Assembly (NCBI GenBank): GCA_005772955.1
Contig: SXID01000250.1
Location: 1 to 64,000 of the forward strand
Reading direction: 5' to 3'
Source: Planctomycetia bacterium
GTDB lineage: Bacteria; Planctomycetota; Planctomycetia; Gemmatales; Gemmataceae
Length of the DNA stretch: 64,000 bases
The translations under genes and the position numbers were made by a program. A model generated the notes under the pieces. The model did not search any database. It was not told the DNA's origin and saw only the letters and a program-made list of their open reading frames with translations. Each line of letters opens with the position of its first letter. Position 1 is the stretch's first letter. Below, piece after piece: positions 17,576-26,798 of the stretch.

Positions 17576-18823
17576 TCAACCAACATCTAATTGGAGATTC
17601 AACCGCACGGCGTTCAGTGCCAACTTCGCGGTGCGGCTCATGATCTCGTAGCGCGTGCCGATCCAGCCCCAACGAACCACCTCGCAACCGCCCGCGTGCG
17701 CGAGACCCACATACGCGGTGCCGACCGGGTTCTCGTCGGTGCCGCCCCCCGGACCCGCGAAGCCGGTCGTCGAGACGCCGAGGTCGGTGCCGAACTTCGC
17801 ACGAACGCCTTCGGCCATCGCACGCGCCACCGGTTCGCTGACCGCGCCGTACTGTTCCAGAAGGGCAGGGGGTACGCCGAGTTCGCGAGCCTTCACTTCG
17901 TCGGTGTACGTCACCACGCCGCCGCGGAAGAAGTCACTCGCGCCCGGCACCAGGCACACGCGATGCGCCACCAACCCACCCGTGAGACTTTCCGCGGTCG
18001 CTAGCGTTTTGCGCTTCTCGTGCATCAACCGCACTACCACGTCTTGAAGCTCTTCCTCTTCAGTGCCGAACACCATCTCCGCGAGCCGTTCGCGGATGAT
18101 CGCTTCGATGGGGGCGATTTGTGTCAGTGCCTCCGCGAGCGTCGGTGCGTGCGCCAGGATGCGGAGCGAAATCACCGCGTCGCCCACGGTGATGCCCACT
18201 TCAGGAACGTGCCCCCGGCGCGTGAGGTCAAGCAGTTTCGCTTCGACCATCGACTCGCCCGTACCGAATGTGTTGATCTTCCGCTGAATGAACACGCCGC
18301 CGGCCACGCCCATCGCGAGCAGACGCGGTTGCACCTGTTCCGTGAACATGCGGAACATCTCAGACGGCACGCCTGGCATCGCGATGACGATTGCTTTGCC
18401 GACGTTCGCCCACACGCCGGGAGCGGTGCCGCACACGTTGAAGATTGGTTCCGCGCCCACCGGCAGCAACGCTTGCACGTGGTTGCGGTCCGGCATCACG
18501 CGACCGCGTTTCGCGAACATGTCCGCGATGTGCGCCAGTGATGCCGCGTGTTCGACCAATTCCACGCCCGCGACGGCCGCGATCACTTCGCGCGTGAGGT
18601 CGTCTTGCGTCGGCCCGAGTCCGCCCGTGCTGATGACGAGGTCGGCGCGCTCGGTCGCGATCTTGAAGCAGCTAACGTTGTCCGCGAAGTCGTCCGCGAC
18701 GGTGGTGTGGAACGCGACCGGGATGCCGATCTCCGCGAGCCGGCGGCTGAGCCACTGACAGTTGGTGTCGAGGTTCTGGCCACTTGTGATTTCGCTTCCA
18801 ATGGAGACGATCTCGACCTTCAT
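17576..18823 (-). CDS. cinA: CinA family protein (competence/damage-inducible; NMN deamidase type)
   Basis: The protein is 415 aa starting at [20 protein letters not shown]; the 58 residues upstream in the track are non-coding. The N-terminal MoCF-like domain (1-170) is seen in [41 protein letters not shown]. The C-terminal CinA domain (about 255-415) contains [52 protein letters not shown] and [20 protein letters not shown]. Known members hydrolyse NMN amide and/or ADP-ribose in pyridine-nucleotide recycling. It is transcribed divergently from the proline-rich gene with 60 nt between starts. Confidence 0.93.
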   Translation of the reverse strand: MKVEIVSIGSEITSGQNLDTNCQWLSRRLAEIGIPVAFHTTVADDFADNVSCFKIATERADLVISTGGLGPTQDDLTREVIAAVAGVELVEHAASLAHIADMFAKRGRVMPDRNHVQALLPVGAEPIFNVCGTAPGVWANVGKAIVIAMPGVPSEMFRMFTEQVQPRLLAMGVAGGVFIQRKINTFGTGESMVEAKLLDLTRRGHVPEVGITVGDAVISLRILAHAPTLAEALTQIAPIEAIIRERLAEMVFGTEEEELQDVVVRLMHEKRKTLATAESLTGGLVAHRVCLVPGASDFFRGGVVTYTDEVKARELGVPPALLEQYGAVSEPVARAMAEGVRAKFGTDLGVSTTGFAGPGGGTDENPVGTAYVGLAHAGGCEVVRWGWIGTRYEIMSRTAKLALNAVRLNLQLDVG

Positions 18824-18883
18824 GTGAATCTCCGCGAAGTGGCCTTGCCCGATTATTGGCGTCACGGTATGGCGGGCGGCACT

Positions 18884-20719
18884 ATGAAAACAACCTATTA
18901 CCTCGTCACCGCGGCGGCTGTCGCAGCGGCTGCACTGGTCGTACACGCGCAGCTCCCGAACCTGGACACGCCACCGCTGCCGCCGAAGACGGTTCACGCG
19001 TCGCCCGCCGTGCCCCGGCTCGCGCTGCCGCCGGTCAGCAGCCCGCCGGATGAGCCGCTCGTGATGCCCGGCTTGCCCGCAGTCCCGCCGGTGAAGTCTG
19101 GGGTGCCCACGCTTCCATCGGTCGCGCCCGTGTCGGGAGCCGAACCTTCGGTCCCGTCGGTTACGGGGGTGCCGCTGCCGTTGCCCTTGCTCCCGGCTCC
19201 CACAGCGCCGCTCGTGTACACCGGTCCTGGGCCGGTTGTGTCGGGACCGCCCACTGAGCCACTGATCCCGCCCGTGGCACTCCCGTTGCCCACGCCCAAA
19301 CCGGTTCTTCTCCCGCCGTCTGCGCCGGTGCCTGCATCGATGCCGGTGCTTGAACCACCCGTGCAGCCGGTCCCGGCGCCCAGTGCGAATGACCCCCTCG
19401 AAGCCGGTGGCAAGTATGTCGTACTGAAGGACGACAAGGTTCTTGAAGGGTCTGTGACGTTACGCGGCGATGTCGTCGTCGTGCGGCACGGATCGCTCGA
19501 CCGGCCGTTCACGAAGAGTCAGGTGCAGTTCGTAGCGGGGAGCAAGGACGAGGTGTACCGGTTCATGCTCGCGAAGGTGCCCGCGACGGACGCCGCCGCC
19601 CGGCTCAAGGTCGCCCGATGGTGCATGTTCAGCGGGATGCGGGAACAGGCGCTCTTCGAGGCGCGAGAAGTTCAGAAACTCGACCCGCGTAACGCGGATG
19701 CCACGGCACTCGCGAGGTCCCTGGAGTTGTCATTGCAACAGTTCCCGCCTGCGAACGCGCCGAAGATGAGCGCGCCCCAGACACCCACGTTCCCCGCCGA
19801 ATTGCGGACCGTGCTGCCGCCCGTTACGCCTGTGCCAGTCGAACCGGAACTGGACGTGACGCCCGAAGCCGCGAACCTGTTTGCGGTGCGTGTGCAGCCG
19901 TTCCTCGCGAACCAGTGTGTCGAATGTCACGTGAAGTTTGACACTGGGAAGTTCAAACTGGCCCTCGTCGCACCGGGCGAATCTGGGCACCAGGCCACGC
20001 GGGCGAACCTCCGTGCGGTCGCGGCACAACTCCTCAAGGACGAGCCGGTGTCTAGCCCGTTCCTCGTGAAGGCACTCACCGCGCACGGCGGGCAGAAGGT
20101 GCCGGCGGTTGCGTCGCGTCAGGCAGTTGTGTACCAGACGCTCGAAGCGTGGACCGCGCTGGCTGTCGGCACGCCGATCATGGCCATGCCCGCGGTTCCG
20201 CCGCCGCCGATGCCGGTTCCCCTGGCGCCGGTCATCCCACCTGCACCAGTGTTCGTGCCCACGTTGCCGTCGGTGGTGCCGGTCGTTGACCCCGTGTTGC
20301 CGCCAGTTGTGGAGATGCTCCCGCGAACGCCCACGCTGCCGAGCGTCCCGCCACCGGCATTTCCACCAGCCGTAGATCCGGCTCTGCCGCCGGTGAATCC
20401 CGTCCCGCCGGTCAACACCGCGCCGCCAGTGCTGTTGCCGATCCCGGCGACATCGACTCCGCCCGCGTCTCCAGTTGTCCCCGTGATCCCGCCGGCCGAT
20501 CCGCTGCTCCCGGTGATGCCGCCCGCTATTGTGCCGTTGCCTAAGCCGGTCGTGCCGCCGATCCCGCCCGCGAGTGCACAGACGCCATTCCCGCTGTCCC
20601 CGGTTCAGCCCGCGAGCGGCACGCAGTTCGGTACGACACTTCCGCCGAAGCCGCCTGTGAGCGGTCCGATCGGTGGCGACGAGTTCGACCCTGCCGGCTT
20701 CAATCAACCGCGCAAGTAG
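18884..20719 (+). CDS. Exported proline-rich protein with a single haem-binding motif
   Basis: The protein is 611 aa with start [23 protein letters not shown] (signal peptide); an alternative ATG lies 15 nt upstream. Residues about 25-170 and 430-611 are Pro/Val-rich low-complexity sequence ([24 protein letters not shown]). Between them is a globular part: a beta segment ([20 protein letters not shown]) common in planctomycete exported proteins, a helical part ([21 protein letters not shown]), then [20 protein letters not shown] with one CxxCH haem motif (about residue 343), as in PSCyt-type cytochromes. It may be a wall-associated or extracellular electron-transfer or structural protein. Confidence 0.8.
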   Translation: MKTTYYLVTAAAVAAAALVVHAQLPNLDTPPLPPKTVHASPAVPRLALPPVSSPPDEPLVMPGLPAVPPVKSGVPTLPSVAPVSGAEPSVPSVTGVPLPLPLLPAPTAPLVYTGPGPVVSGPPTEPLIPPVALPLPTPKPVLLPPSAPVPASMPVLEPPVQPVPAPSANDPLEAGGKYVVLKDDKVLEGSVTLRGDVVVVRHGSLDRPFTKSQVQFVAGSKDEVYRFMLAKVPATDAAARLKVARWCMFSGMREQALFEAREVQKLDPRNADATALARSLELSLQQFPPANAPKMSAPQTPTFPAELRTVLPPVTPVPVEPELDVTPEAANLFAVRVQPFLANQCVECHVKFDTGKFKLALVAPGESGHQATRANLRAVAAQLLKDEPVSSPFLVKALTAHGGQKVPAVASRQAVVYQTLEAWTALAVGTPIMAMPAVPPPPMPVPLAPVIPPAPVFVPTLPSVVPVVDPVLPPVVEMLPRTPTLPSVPPPAFPPAVDPALPPVNPVPPVNTAPPVLLPIPATSTPPASPVVPVIPPADPLLPVMPPAIVPLPKPVVPPIPPASAQTPFPLSPVQPASGTQFGTTLPPKPPVSGPIGGDEFDPAGFNQPRK

Positions 20720-20770
20720 GTTGTGGTAGAGGGGGCGTTGCGACGAGGCCCGACGGCGCAACCTAGAAAC

Positions 20771-21385
20771 TCAGAGTGCAGCGAAGTTGCGGAGTAGCCG
20801 CAACCCAACGCGTTGGCTCTTTTCCGGGTGGAATTGCGTGGCGTACACGTTGTCCTTCCACACCACCGCACAGAATGGCGTGGGGTAGTCGGCTTGCGCC
20901 GCGACTATTCCGGCAACGGTCGGTTGTGCGAAGTACGAGTGCACGAAGTACACCGCGGGGTCAACCGGTAGCCCCGCGAACAGTGGACACGCGGGCTGCG
21001 GGAAGCGGAGCGTGTTCCAGCCCATGTGCGGCACCTTCAATCGCGGCACCTCCGGGAACCGCACCACGTCTCCACCGAACACGCCCAACCCGGTGTGCGT
21101 ACCGTCTTCGTGACTGCGGTCGAAAAGCAACTGCATCCCCAGACAGATACCGAGGAACGGCTTGCCGCTCTCGATGTACCGGCGCAAGGCGTCGTCAAGT
21201 CCGGTCTCGCGTAGGCGCTCAATCGCGTCGCGGAATGCCCCGACGCCAGGCAGTACGACCTTCGCGGCGGCGGCAACTCGCTTCGGGTCGTTCGTGATCG
21301 CTGCGGAATGGCCGACCTGCTCGAACGCCTTCTGGACGCTCCGCAGGTTCGCCATCCCGTAATCCACGATCACCGTTTCGGACAT
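20771..21385 (-). CDS. hisH: Imidazole glycerol phosphate synthase, glutamine amidotransferase subunit
   Basis: The protein is 204 aa (start MSETVIVDYGMANLRSV; the track's TTG start adds two residues). It hydrolyses glutamine and delivers ammonia to HisF for imidazole-ring closure in histidine biosynthesis. The triad is visible: Cys81 in GICLGMQLL, and the late His and Glu in ATQFHPEKSQ. The oxyanion-loop region reads LPGVGAF. hisF is not in the window. The gene is last in a minus-strand group after aroDE, aroK and the prepilin peptidase gene, starting 19 nt after the peptidase stop. Confidence 0.95.
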   Translation of the reverse strand: MSETVIVDYGMANLRSVQKAFEQVGHSAAITNDPKRVAAAAKVVLPGVGAFRDAIERLRETGLDDALRRYIESGKPFLGICLGMQLLFDRSHEDGTHTGLGVFGGDVVRFPEVPRLKVPHMGWNTLRFPQPACPLFAGLPVDPAVYFVHSYFAQPTVAGIVAAQADYPTPFCAVVWKDNVYATQFHPEKSQRVGLRLLRNFAAL

Positions 21386-21404
21386 GACCAACGACCTTGA
21401 AGAG

Positions 21405-22574
21405 TTATTTTGCCGTGGTCGGTGCCGTCTCGGCTGGGCGGCGCATGAACAGCGCGAGCGCGAGGATCCCCAAACCCATAAACGCGACCAGTATCAACAT
21501 CGTGGTCGTGTCGAAAAACGGGAACTGCAATCGCCGGCCGAGCCACGGCCACGCGAACCATGTGATCAAGACGCCGATCGCGAGTCCGGGACCGAACGGC
21601 AGTTCGCGCGGCTGCGCCGGGCCGGATACCGGCGTGCCGGTTGGAGTAGATGGCGTCGGCGCGCCTTTGCCAGCGAGCAACCGGCCCGTCAGGATCAGCA
21701 CCAACGCCGCGACCGATCCGACAAACAGCGAGACAACCGGGATCTGCCAGCCAAGGAACGCCCCGGCCATCATGAGAAGGTCGGCGTCGCCCAGACCCAG
21801 CGCCTCACGGCCGAACCCGGTTTCAAAGAACCACTTCGTCGCGCGTACGACGATCGACCCCACGAGCGCGCCAATCACACTGTTGAGCAGACCGAGTTTG
21901 ATGCTACCAGCCGGTGCAAAGTTAAGCGTCGGTCCCCAGAACGGCCACGGTTGTACGCCGGTCGGGATCTTGCCGACCGTTTCTTCGAGGAACCACGGAA
22001 GGCCGGCCGGAATCGCGTTTACGGCGTTCGCCGGCTGCGGCCACGGCCAAGGCATCAGCGCGCCACCAATCACGCCCACGACCATCACCGCATAGGTGAT
22101 CTGCGCCGGGATGATGCGGTGTTCGGCGTCTATCGCGGCGGCGGCGATCAGCCCACAGAGCAGGATCGCATGGTAGCCGAACAGAGCCCAGCACCTCAGC
22201 GGAGGGTACGCTTCGTCGGGACCGAGGTAGTTGTACTTCATCCCCGGAATGCCGTGCCAGTTGAACACCACCTCCGCGAGGAACAACGTGAGGAACGCGA
22301 CCCCTGTGCCGACTTCAACCCACAGGTATCGCGCGGAGAACGGGACGCCGCACGCACGGCACCTGCCGCGGAGCCGGAGATAGCCCAGGATCGGGACGTT
22401 GTCGGTGAATCGGATGTGTTGGTAGCAAGCGAAGCACCGCGACGAGGGCCAGATCAGGCTCTTCTCGTAGGGCAGGCGCGCAATGACGACGTTGAGGAAC
22501 GAGCCGATCATCAGCCCGAGGCCGAATATCGTCACGCACCAGAAGATAATTGGGAAGTGGAACCACCATTCCAT
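21405..22574 (-). CDS. Prepilin leader peptidase (type IV, A24 family)
   Basis: This 389-aa polytopic membrane protein cleaves and N-methylates prepilin-like substrates of type IV pili or type II secretion pseudopili. The N-terminal cytoplasmic domain has two zinc-type pairs, CFAC (47-50) and CRAC (72-75). Catalytic aspartates are Asp149 (AAAIDAEHRIIP) and Asp263 (ALGLGDADLLMM; the GxGD motif). About eight hydrophobic helices are seen. A long Pro/Trp-rich insert (about 175-225) and a Pro-rich segment near 310 lengthen it beyond the usual 250-290 aa. Its start lies 42 nt inside aroK. No pilin genes are in the window, so substrates are elsewhere. Confidence 0.9.
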   Translation of the reverse strand: MEWWFHFPIIFWCVTIFGLGLMIGSFLNVVIARLPYEKSLIWPSSRCFACYQHIRFTDNVPILGYLRLRGRCRACGVPFSARYLWVEVGTGVAFLTLFLAEVVFNWHGIPGMKYNYLGPDEAYPPLRCWALFGYHAILLCGLIAAAAIDAEHRIIPAQITYAVMVVGVIGGALMPWPWPQPANAVNAIPAGLPWFLEETVGKIPTGVQPWPFWGPTLNFAPAGSIKLGLLNSVIGALVGSIVVRATKWFFETGFGREALGLGDADLLMMAGAFLGWQIPVVSLFVGSVAALVLILTGRLLAGKGAPTPSTPTGTPVSGPAQPRELPFGPGLAIGVLITWFAWPWLGRRLQFPFFDTTTMLILVAFMGLGILALALFMRRPAETAPTTAK

Positions 22575-23086
22575 GACGTGAGGATAGCATCGACCACCCC
22601 CTCCGGCGACAGAGTATCACTCGCGACTGCGAAATCCGCGACTGCGTGGTACACCATCTCGCGCGCCGCAATCAGCGCGCGGACTTCTCCTTCGCCCCCT
22701 GTGGAAGTGAGGTTCGGTCGGCGCGCCTGGGTCGTTGGGTCTGTCTGAAGGCGCTCCCACACCGTTTCGGGCGATGCGGTCAGCCACACAACGAATCCGT
22801 TCGCTTTCAGGGCGGCACAGTTGGATTCGCGCATGACAGCACCGCCACCTGTCGCGACGACACACTTCGACCGTGCGCACAGTTCGACGAGAGCTGCCGC
22901 TTCGCGGTCGCGGAAACTGGCTTCGCCCTCGGTCGCGAAAATGTCCTTGATCGATCGCCCCGCGACGACTTCGATGAGATCGTCTACGTCCGCGAACGGC
23001 CAGCCGAGCCGCTGCGCGAGGAGCCGCCCGACGGTCGTCTTCCCTGTGCAGCGGTAGCCGACGAGAATGATGTTCCGGTGCGTCAC
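22532..23086 (-). CDS. aroK: Shikimate kinase
   Basis: The protein is 184 aa from GTG at 23086. This start forms a 4-nt overlap (GTGA) with the aroDE stop and places the P-loop at the correct N-terminal position; the ORF track start 96 codons earlier would overlap aroDE. The kinase phosphorylates shikimate in the aromatic amino acid pathway. Seen: Walker A GYRCTGKTT (about 9-17), FADVDDLIE with the shikimate-binding Asp, FRDREAAAL (Arg), VVATGGGAVMRE, and a lid Arg in QARRPNL. The 3' end overlaps the prepilin peptidase start by 43 nt in another frame, a further sign of a tightly packed operon. Confidence 0.93.
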   Translation of the reverse strand: MTHRNIILVGYRCTGKTTVGRLLAQRLGWPFADVDDLIEVVAGRSIKDIFATEGEASFRDREAAALVELCARSKCVVATGGGAVMRESNCAALKANGFVVWLTASPETVWERLQTDPTTQARRPNLTSTGGEGEVRALIAAREMVYHAVADFAVASDTLSPEGVVDAILTSWNGGSTSQLSSGA

Positions 23087-24654
23087 TCCTCGGCACCCTC
23101 GTTCGCCGCGGGGTTCTCCTTCCGCCCTCCGTCGTCGTCGAATGCTTTCGTCAGTGGGGAGAGCGCCTTCCGCATGATGAGCCGCATCACGTCCGTGTCG
23201 GGGGTCAGGCCAGTGAACATTTCGATCTGCCGCGCGGCCTGGCGCACGAACATCTCCACACCCGTAATCGTGTCGCACCCACGAACGCGCGCCTCGCGGA
23301 TCAGGAGCGTCGTTTCTGGTGTGTAGATCGTGTCGAAGACCGTCGTGCCTGGCTTCAGGATGCTGAAGTGACACGGCGCCTCGTCCACGTTCGGATGCAT
23401 CCCCACAGGCGTGCAGTTGATGAGCACGTCGAACGAGACGTTATGCCGTGCGTGCCAGTCCACGGCCTTACATTTTACTTCTTCGGCGAGCTTCTGAGCA
23501 CGCTCATGGGTCCGGGACGCGATGGTGATCTGAGCGCTTTCGCGGTGCAACGCGTAAGCCACTGATCGCGCTACCCCGCCGGCGCCGAGGATGAGAACCG
23601 ACATCTGAGCCAACTGCGGGACGGGGCCGTCCTGTGCCTGCACTGCGAAGAACGCTTTGAGCGTATCGGTGGATGCTGCAAAATCGGTGTTGGCCGCGGA
23701 GAATTTTTTCTCGTCGATGCGTATGAGCGTGTTGGCCGCGGCCGTTGCTTGCACGTTCGGCTCGACCTCGCGCGCGATGCTCGCGGCAACTTCCTTGTGC
23801 GGGATTGTGACGCTGTATCCGCGGACAGGGATCTGGTCATACGCTTCGAGTGACTGCGGCAGTTGGCCCCGCGGCACCCTGAACGGTAGGTAAAGGGCGT
23901 TCACACCGAGTTTTCTGTACATCTGGTTGTGCAGCAGCGGGCTGAGACTGTGCCCAACCGGATCACCGAGGACGCCGAAGATTTGCGTGGTGGCGTTGAT
24001 GTGCTGAACCGGATACGTGGTGCGGAAGTCGTCAAGGCTCGGTAGCCCCGGCGCAATGCCGCGTTCCTTGTTGAACGCTGCGTAGATCCAGGGTGCGCCG
24101 AACTTGAGTGAGAGGAATCGCGTCGGCATCCCGATGTCGCCCATGCAGAACGCGACTGTCGGCTTCGGCGCGGTGCGCTGGATGTGCAGCACGCGGGCCA
24201 CGTCGTTGGCCGACTGAGCAGTGACAGCGATCTTGTAAACATCCGCGTCCTGCTTGAGCATGTTCGCGTAGATGTCTTCGAGATCCTTGGGCGTCTGGGC
24301 CGTGTTGTGGTAACTGACGATGCGCTTGACCTGGCCGAAACGCGGGACCGTGTGCGCGATGTCCGCTTCTAGATCAACCCAGTCGAACGTGCCGGACACG
24401 ATCGCCTGGCGCAGGATCATCATTCGCTCTTGTTCGGTGCCGGTGTACCGGCCTCCATCAGCAGGCCGTCGCAACGTGGCGACCCAAGGACACTGCTTGA
24501 GGGGTGCGAGGCGCTTGAAGTCCACAGCCTTCGCGAGGAAGTCGAGACGCAGTTCGATGAACTTCGCGCCGCGTTTCACGGCCTCTTGAACCTCCGCCAC
24601 CATCATCTTGTGGCGGGTCCGGCCGATCACGACGAGTACCCGATCCGACAACAT
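23083..24654 (-). CDS. aroDE: Fused 3-dehydroquinate dehydratase (type I) / shikimate dehydrogenase
   Basis: The protein is 523 aa. Residues 1-215 form type I dehydroquinase: ELRLDF (about 34), His116 in SYHNT, Schiff-base Lys141 in VYKIAVTAQ, and FCMGDIGMPTR. Residues about 222-500 form shikimate dehydrogenase: FGVLGDPVGHSLSPLLHN, YSVTIPHKE with catalytic Lys, AANTLI, Rossmann LILGAGGVARSVAYAL, NCTPVGMHP, and GVEMFVRQAARQIEMFTG. It catalyses two consecutive steps, dehydroquinate to dehydroshikimate to shikimate. The same domain order occurs in the bifunctional plant and chlamydial enzymes. The C-terminal 20 residues are a charged extension. The next gene, aroK, performs the following step and overlaps by 4 nt. 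Confidence 0.95.
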   Translation of the reverse strand: MLSDRVLVVIGRTRHKMMVAEVQEAVKRGAKFIELRLDFLAKAVDFKRLAPLKQCPWVATLRRPADGGRYTGTEQERMMILRQAIVSGTFDWVDLEADIAHTVPRFGQVKRIVSYHNTAQTPKDLEDIYANMLKQDADVYKIAVTAQSANDVARVLHIQRTAPKPTVAFCMGDIGMPTRFLSLKFGAPWIYAAFNKERGIAPGLPSLDDFRTTYPVQHINATTQIFGVLGDPVGHSLSPLLHNQMYRKLGVNALYLPFRVPRGQLPQSLEAYDQIPVRGYSVTIPHKEVAASIAREVEPNVQATAAANTLIRIDEKKFSAANTDFAASTDTLKAFFAVQAQDGPVPQLAQMSVLILGAGGVARSVAYALHRESAQITIASRTHERAQKLAEEVKCKAVDWHARHNVSFDVLINCTPVGMHPNVDEAPCHFSILKPGTTVFDTIYTPETTLLIREARVRGCDTITGVEMFVRQAARQIEMFTGLTPDTDVMRLIMRKALSPLTKAFDDDGGRKENPAANEGAEE

Positions 24655-24745
24655 AACGACCCCTTCGGGGGAACGCTCAAAGCTGAAGTCACATTACCCA
24701 AACAACAAGTTACAACCAATTCTTGCCCCGTGTGAGTGCGAACAG

Positions 24746-24785
24746 CCCAAAAAAAGCAAAACCCAGACCGCGTGGTCTGGGTTCT
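24746..24785 (-). terminator. Rho-independent terminator downstream of rpmG
   Basis: On the minus strand the stem AACCCAGACC / GGTCTGGGTT (plus 24760-24783) closes a 4-nt loop and is followed by TTTGCTTTTTTT. It lies about 60 nt after the rpmG stop, separating rpmG from the aroDE operon. Confidence 0.8.
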
Positions 24786-24841
24786 TCGGGGTCGTCTTGG
24801 TTGAGATTTCTCCATTGGGATTTGGAGTATCCCACCGTGTG

Positions 24842-25012
24842 TTAGACCTTGCTGGCTTCCTTGTAAATGACGTGTTTGCGCACGATCGGGTCGAACTTGC
24901 GGAGCGATATCCGCTCCTTCGTGTTGTTGCGATTCTTCTGGGTGAAGTAGCAGTGATCGCTCGCTTCGCTCTTCAGTTTGATCGTGCTACGCGCTTCTTT
25001 CGACTTCGCCAT
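24842..25012 (-). CDS. rpmG: 50S ribosomal protein L33
   Basis: The protein is 56 aa from MAKSKEARSTIKLKSEASDH. Matches to L33 are YFTQKNRNNTKERISLRKFDPIVRKHVIYKE, covering nearly the whole protein. It has one cysteine only (HCYF), so it is the zinc-free C- form. The ORF track start at 25078 adds 22 residues that do not belong to the family. A terminator follows. The upstream neighbour rarA is on the same strand but more than 350 nt away. Confidence 0.95.
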   Translation of the reverse strand: MAKSKEARSTIKLKSEASDHCYFTQKNRNNTKERISLRKFDPIVRKHVIYKEASKV

Positions 25013-25366
25013 GTTTCGACCCTCAAGGGGTTGGGTGCGTGATCCGGCCACAGCCGGGTTAGATAGGAATGATAGCACTTCGCGGACGGATCGTGGAGGG
25101 GGGTTTTGGAACCAGGGTTGCGTTCTGCCTGCTGTACCTCCATCGCCCCCCTAACCTCTATCCCGCGGTGGTGGGCAAAGGACGGGACGCTCATCGCCGG
25201 GACGGCGCGGCTCGTATGCGTTGATCCGACCGACGCGGGGAGGGGTACACGCCTTTGTGTTGCAGCACGTTCTCATCGACGCGCCCGATGTGGTGCTGAT
25301 CCCGGCGTCGATCGTGAACTCACTCCCAGTACGCTGCAAGCGCGACGCTACTCCACTCTTCTTCCG
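25013..25366. other. 354-nt intergenic region, possibly holding decayed coding sequence
   Basis: No convincing intact gene is present. Two plus-strand frames each have a short stretch of protein-like text (WWAKDGTLIAGTARLVCVDP, then in a different frame HVLIDAPDVVLIPASIVNSL), which could be the remains of one frameshifted gene; neither matches a family I know. The region also has to contain the rpmG promoter. Confidence 0.3.
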
Positions 25367-26764
25367 TTATTTTTGGCCCTCCGGTTTCTTCCTCCGCTTG
25401 CGGAGTTCTTCGAGGCGCGCCTTGATCTTCGCCTCGTGGCCGCGGTCGGTGGGCTGATAATACTCCGCGTCCGTCGGTATGTACTCCTGATCCACCCAGC
25501 CGCCCTCAAAGTCGTGGGCGTACTTGTAACCCACGCCGTGGCCCAACACCTCCTTCGCCCCGCGATAGCTCTTGTCGCGCAGGTGCAGCGGCACCGGGAG
25601 CGTCCGGCCCTCCTTCACGTCTTTCGCTGCGGCTTCGCCCGCCATGTAGCTCGCGTTCGACTTCTGCGCTGTCGCGAGGTACGTTACCGCGTGCGCGAGG
25701 TTGATGCGACACTCAGGCAAGCCGACCTTCTCCACCGCGTCCCACGCCGCGTTGGCGAGCACCAGGCCGAACGGGTCCGCGTTACCCACGTCCTCTGATG
25801 CAAAGATCACCAATCGCCGCGCGACGAATCGCGGGTCTTCGCCACCTTCCAACATGCGCGCCATCCAGTAGAGCGCCGCGTCCGGGTCGCTTCCGCGAAG
25901 GCTCTTGATGAAAGCGCTCGCGGTGTCGTAGTGCGTGTCGCCGGTCGGGTCGAACTCGATCACTTTCCGCTGGATGCTGTCTTGCGCGAGTTGTAGGTCG
26001 AAGAGGACGCGAGAAGAACCTACCTCCCCAACCCCCTTCCCTGCAGCGAGGGGGGTTGGGGAGGTGGGTCTTGCGTTCTCCGGCGCGAACGCCGACTTCA
26101 CGCCGATCTCCACCGCTGTGAGAGCGCGGCGGGCGTCGCCGTCGCACGCTTCCACCAGGAACGCGAGCGCGTCGTCGGTGACCGTCACGTTCTGGTTGCC
26201 GAGGCCGCGGTCCTTGTCCGACAACGCTCGCGTGATTAGCGTGCGGCAGTCGTCGCGACTTAGCGGCTGGAATTGGAAGATCTGACTCCGCGACAGCAGC
26301 GGAGTGCTGATCGCAAAGAACGGGTTCTGCGTGGTCGCGCCGATCAGGATCACCACGCCGTCTTCCACGTCTGGCAAAAGCACGTCTTGTTGCGCCCGAT
26401 TGAAGCGATGGATTTCGTCGATGAACAGGATCGTGCGTTCACCGAGTTCTTCGAGATGCCCGCGGGCTTCGGTGAGCAGTTCGCGCACCTCCTTGATACC
26501 GGCTGCGACCGCGTTCAGTGGCTTGAAACGGCTCTCTGTGTGGTTCGCGATGACGTGCGCAAGAGCGGTTTTGCCGCACCCCGGTGGGCCGTAGAATAGT
26601 AGCGAGTTCAGGCGGTCTGCTAACAGCATTCGGCGGAGCAACTTGCCCGGACCAAGGAAGTGGGATTGCCCGACGTACTCGTCGAGCGTCCGCGGACGCA
26701 TTCGCGCGGCGAGCGGGCGCGCCTTCAGACGGTTCTCTTCGCGCAGGTCGTTGAACAGATCCAT
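25367..26764 (-). CDS. rarA: Replication-associated recombination protein A (MgsA/RarA AAA+ ATPase)
   Basis: The protein is 465 aa from MDLFNDLREENRLKARPLAARM. It is a AAA+ ATPase acting at stalled replication forks. Seen: RPRTLDEYVGQSHFLGPGK, Walker A GPPGCGKTAL (about 58), Walker B FIDEIHRFNRAQQD, sensor 1 GATTQNPFF, sensor 2 CDGDARRAL, and the C-terminal tetramerisation block IKSLRGSDPDAALYWMARML with ASEDVGNADP. Between the ATPase and C-terminal parts an extra segment (ENARPTSPTPLAAGKGVGEVG) is encoded by a palindromic repeat inserted in frame. The gene is separate from neighbours; the first codon in the track (GTG/ATG 11 codons upstream) is less likely. Confidence 0.95.
   Translation of the reverse strand: MDLFNDLREENRLKARPLAARMRPRTLDEYVGQSHFLGPGKLLRRMLLADRLNSLLFYGPPGCGKTALAHVIANHTESRFKPLNAVAAGIKEVRELLTEARGHLEELGERTILFIDEIHRFNRAQQDVLLPDVEDGVVILIGATTQNPFFAISTPLLSRSQIFQFQPLSRDDCRTLITRALSDKDRGLGNQNVTVTDDALAFLVEACDGDARRALTAVEIGVKSAFAPENARPTSPTPLAAGKGVGEVGSSRVLFDLQLAQDSIQRKVIEFDPTGDTHYDTASAFIKSLRGSDPDAALYWMARMLEGGEDPRFVARRLVIFASEDVGNADPFGLVLANAAWDAVEKVGLPECRINLAHAVTYLATAQKSNASYMAGEAAAKDVKEGRTLPVPLHLRDKSYRGAKEVLGHGVGYKYAHDFEGGWVDQEYIPTDAEYYQPTDRGHEAKIKARLEELRKRRKKPEGQK
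26018..26069. repeat. Palindromic element inserted in frame within rarA
   Basis: The arms ACCTACCTCCCCAACCCCC (26018-26036) and GGGGGTTGGGGAGGTGGGT (26051-26069) match at 18 of 19 positions around a 14-nt centre. The translated product is Pro/Gly/Thr-rich and lies between two conserved parts of RarA. Its length keeps the reading frame. Confidence 0.85.
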
Positions 26765-26798
26765 GAGCGGAGCCTCGGGGTGAGGGACTCCGCTCATG

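Noticed and set aside
21384-22748. 454-aa plus-strand ORF
   Set aside because: Antisense to the prepilin peptidase and Arg/Glu/Pro-rich without domain text.
24627-24815. 62-aa minus-strand ORF before aroDE
   Set aside because: It contains the rpmG terminator stem and has no coding-like composition.
25106-25798. 230-aa plus-strand ORF overlapping rarA
   Set aside because: Most of it is antisense to the rarA C-terminus; only the first 40 residues could be a coding remnant.
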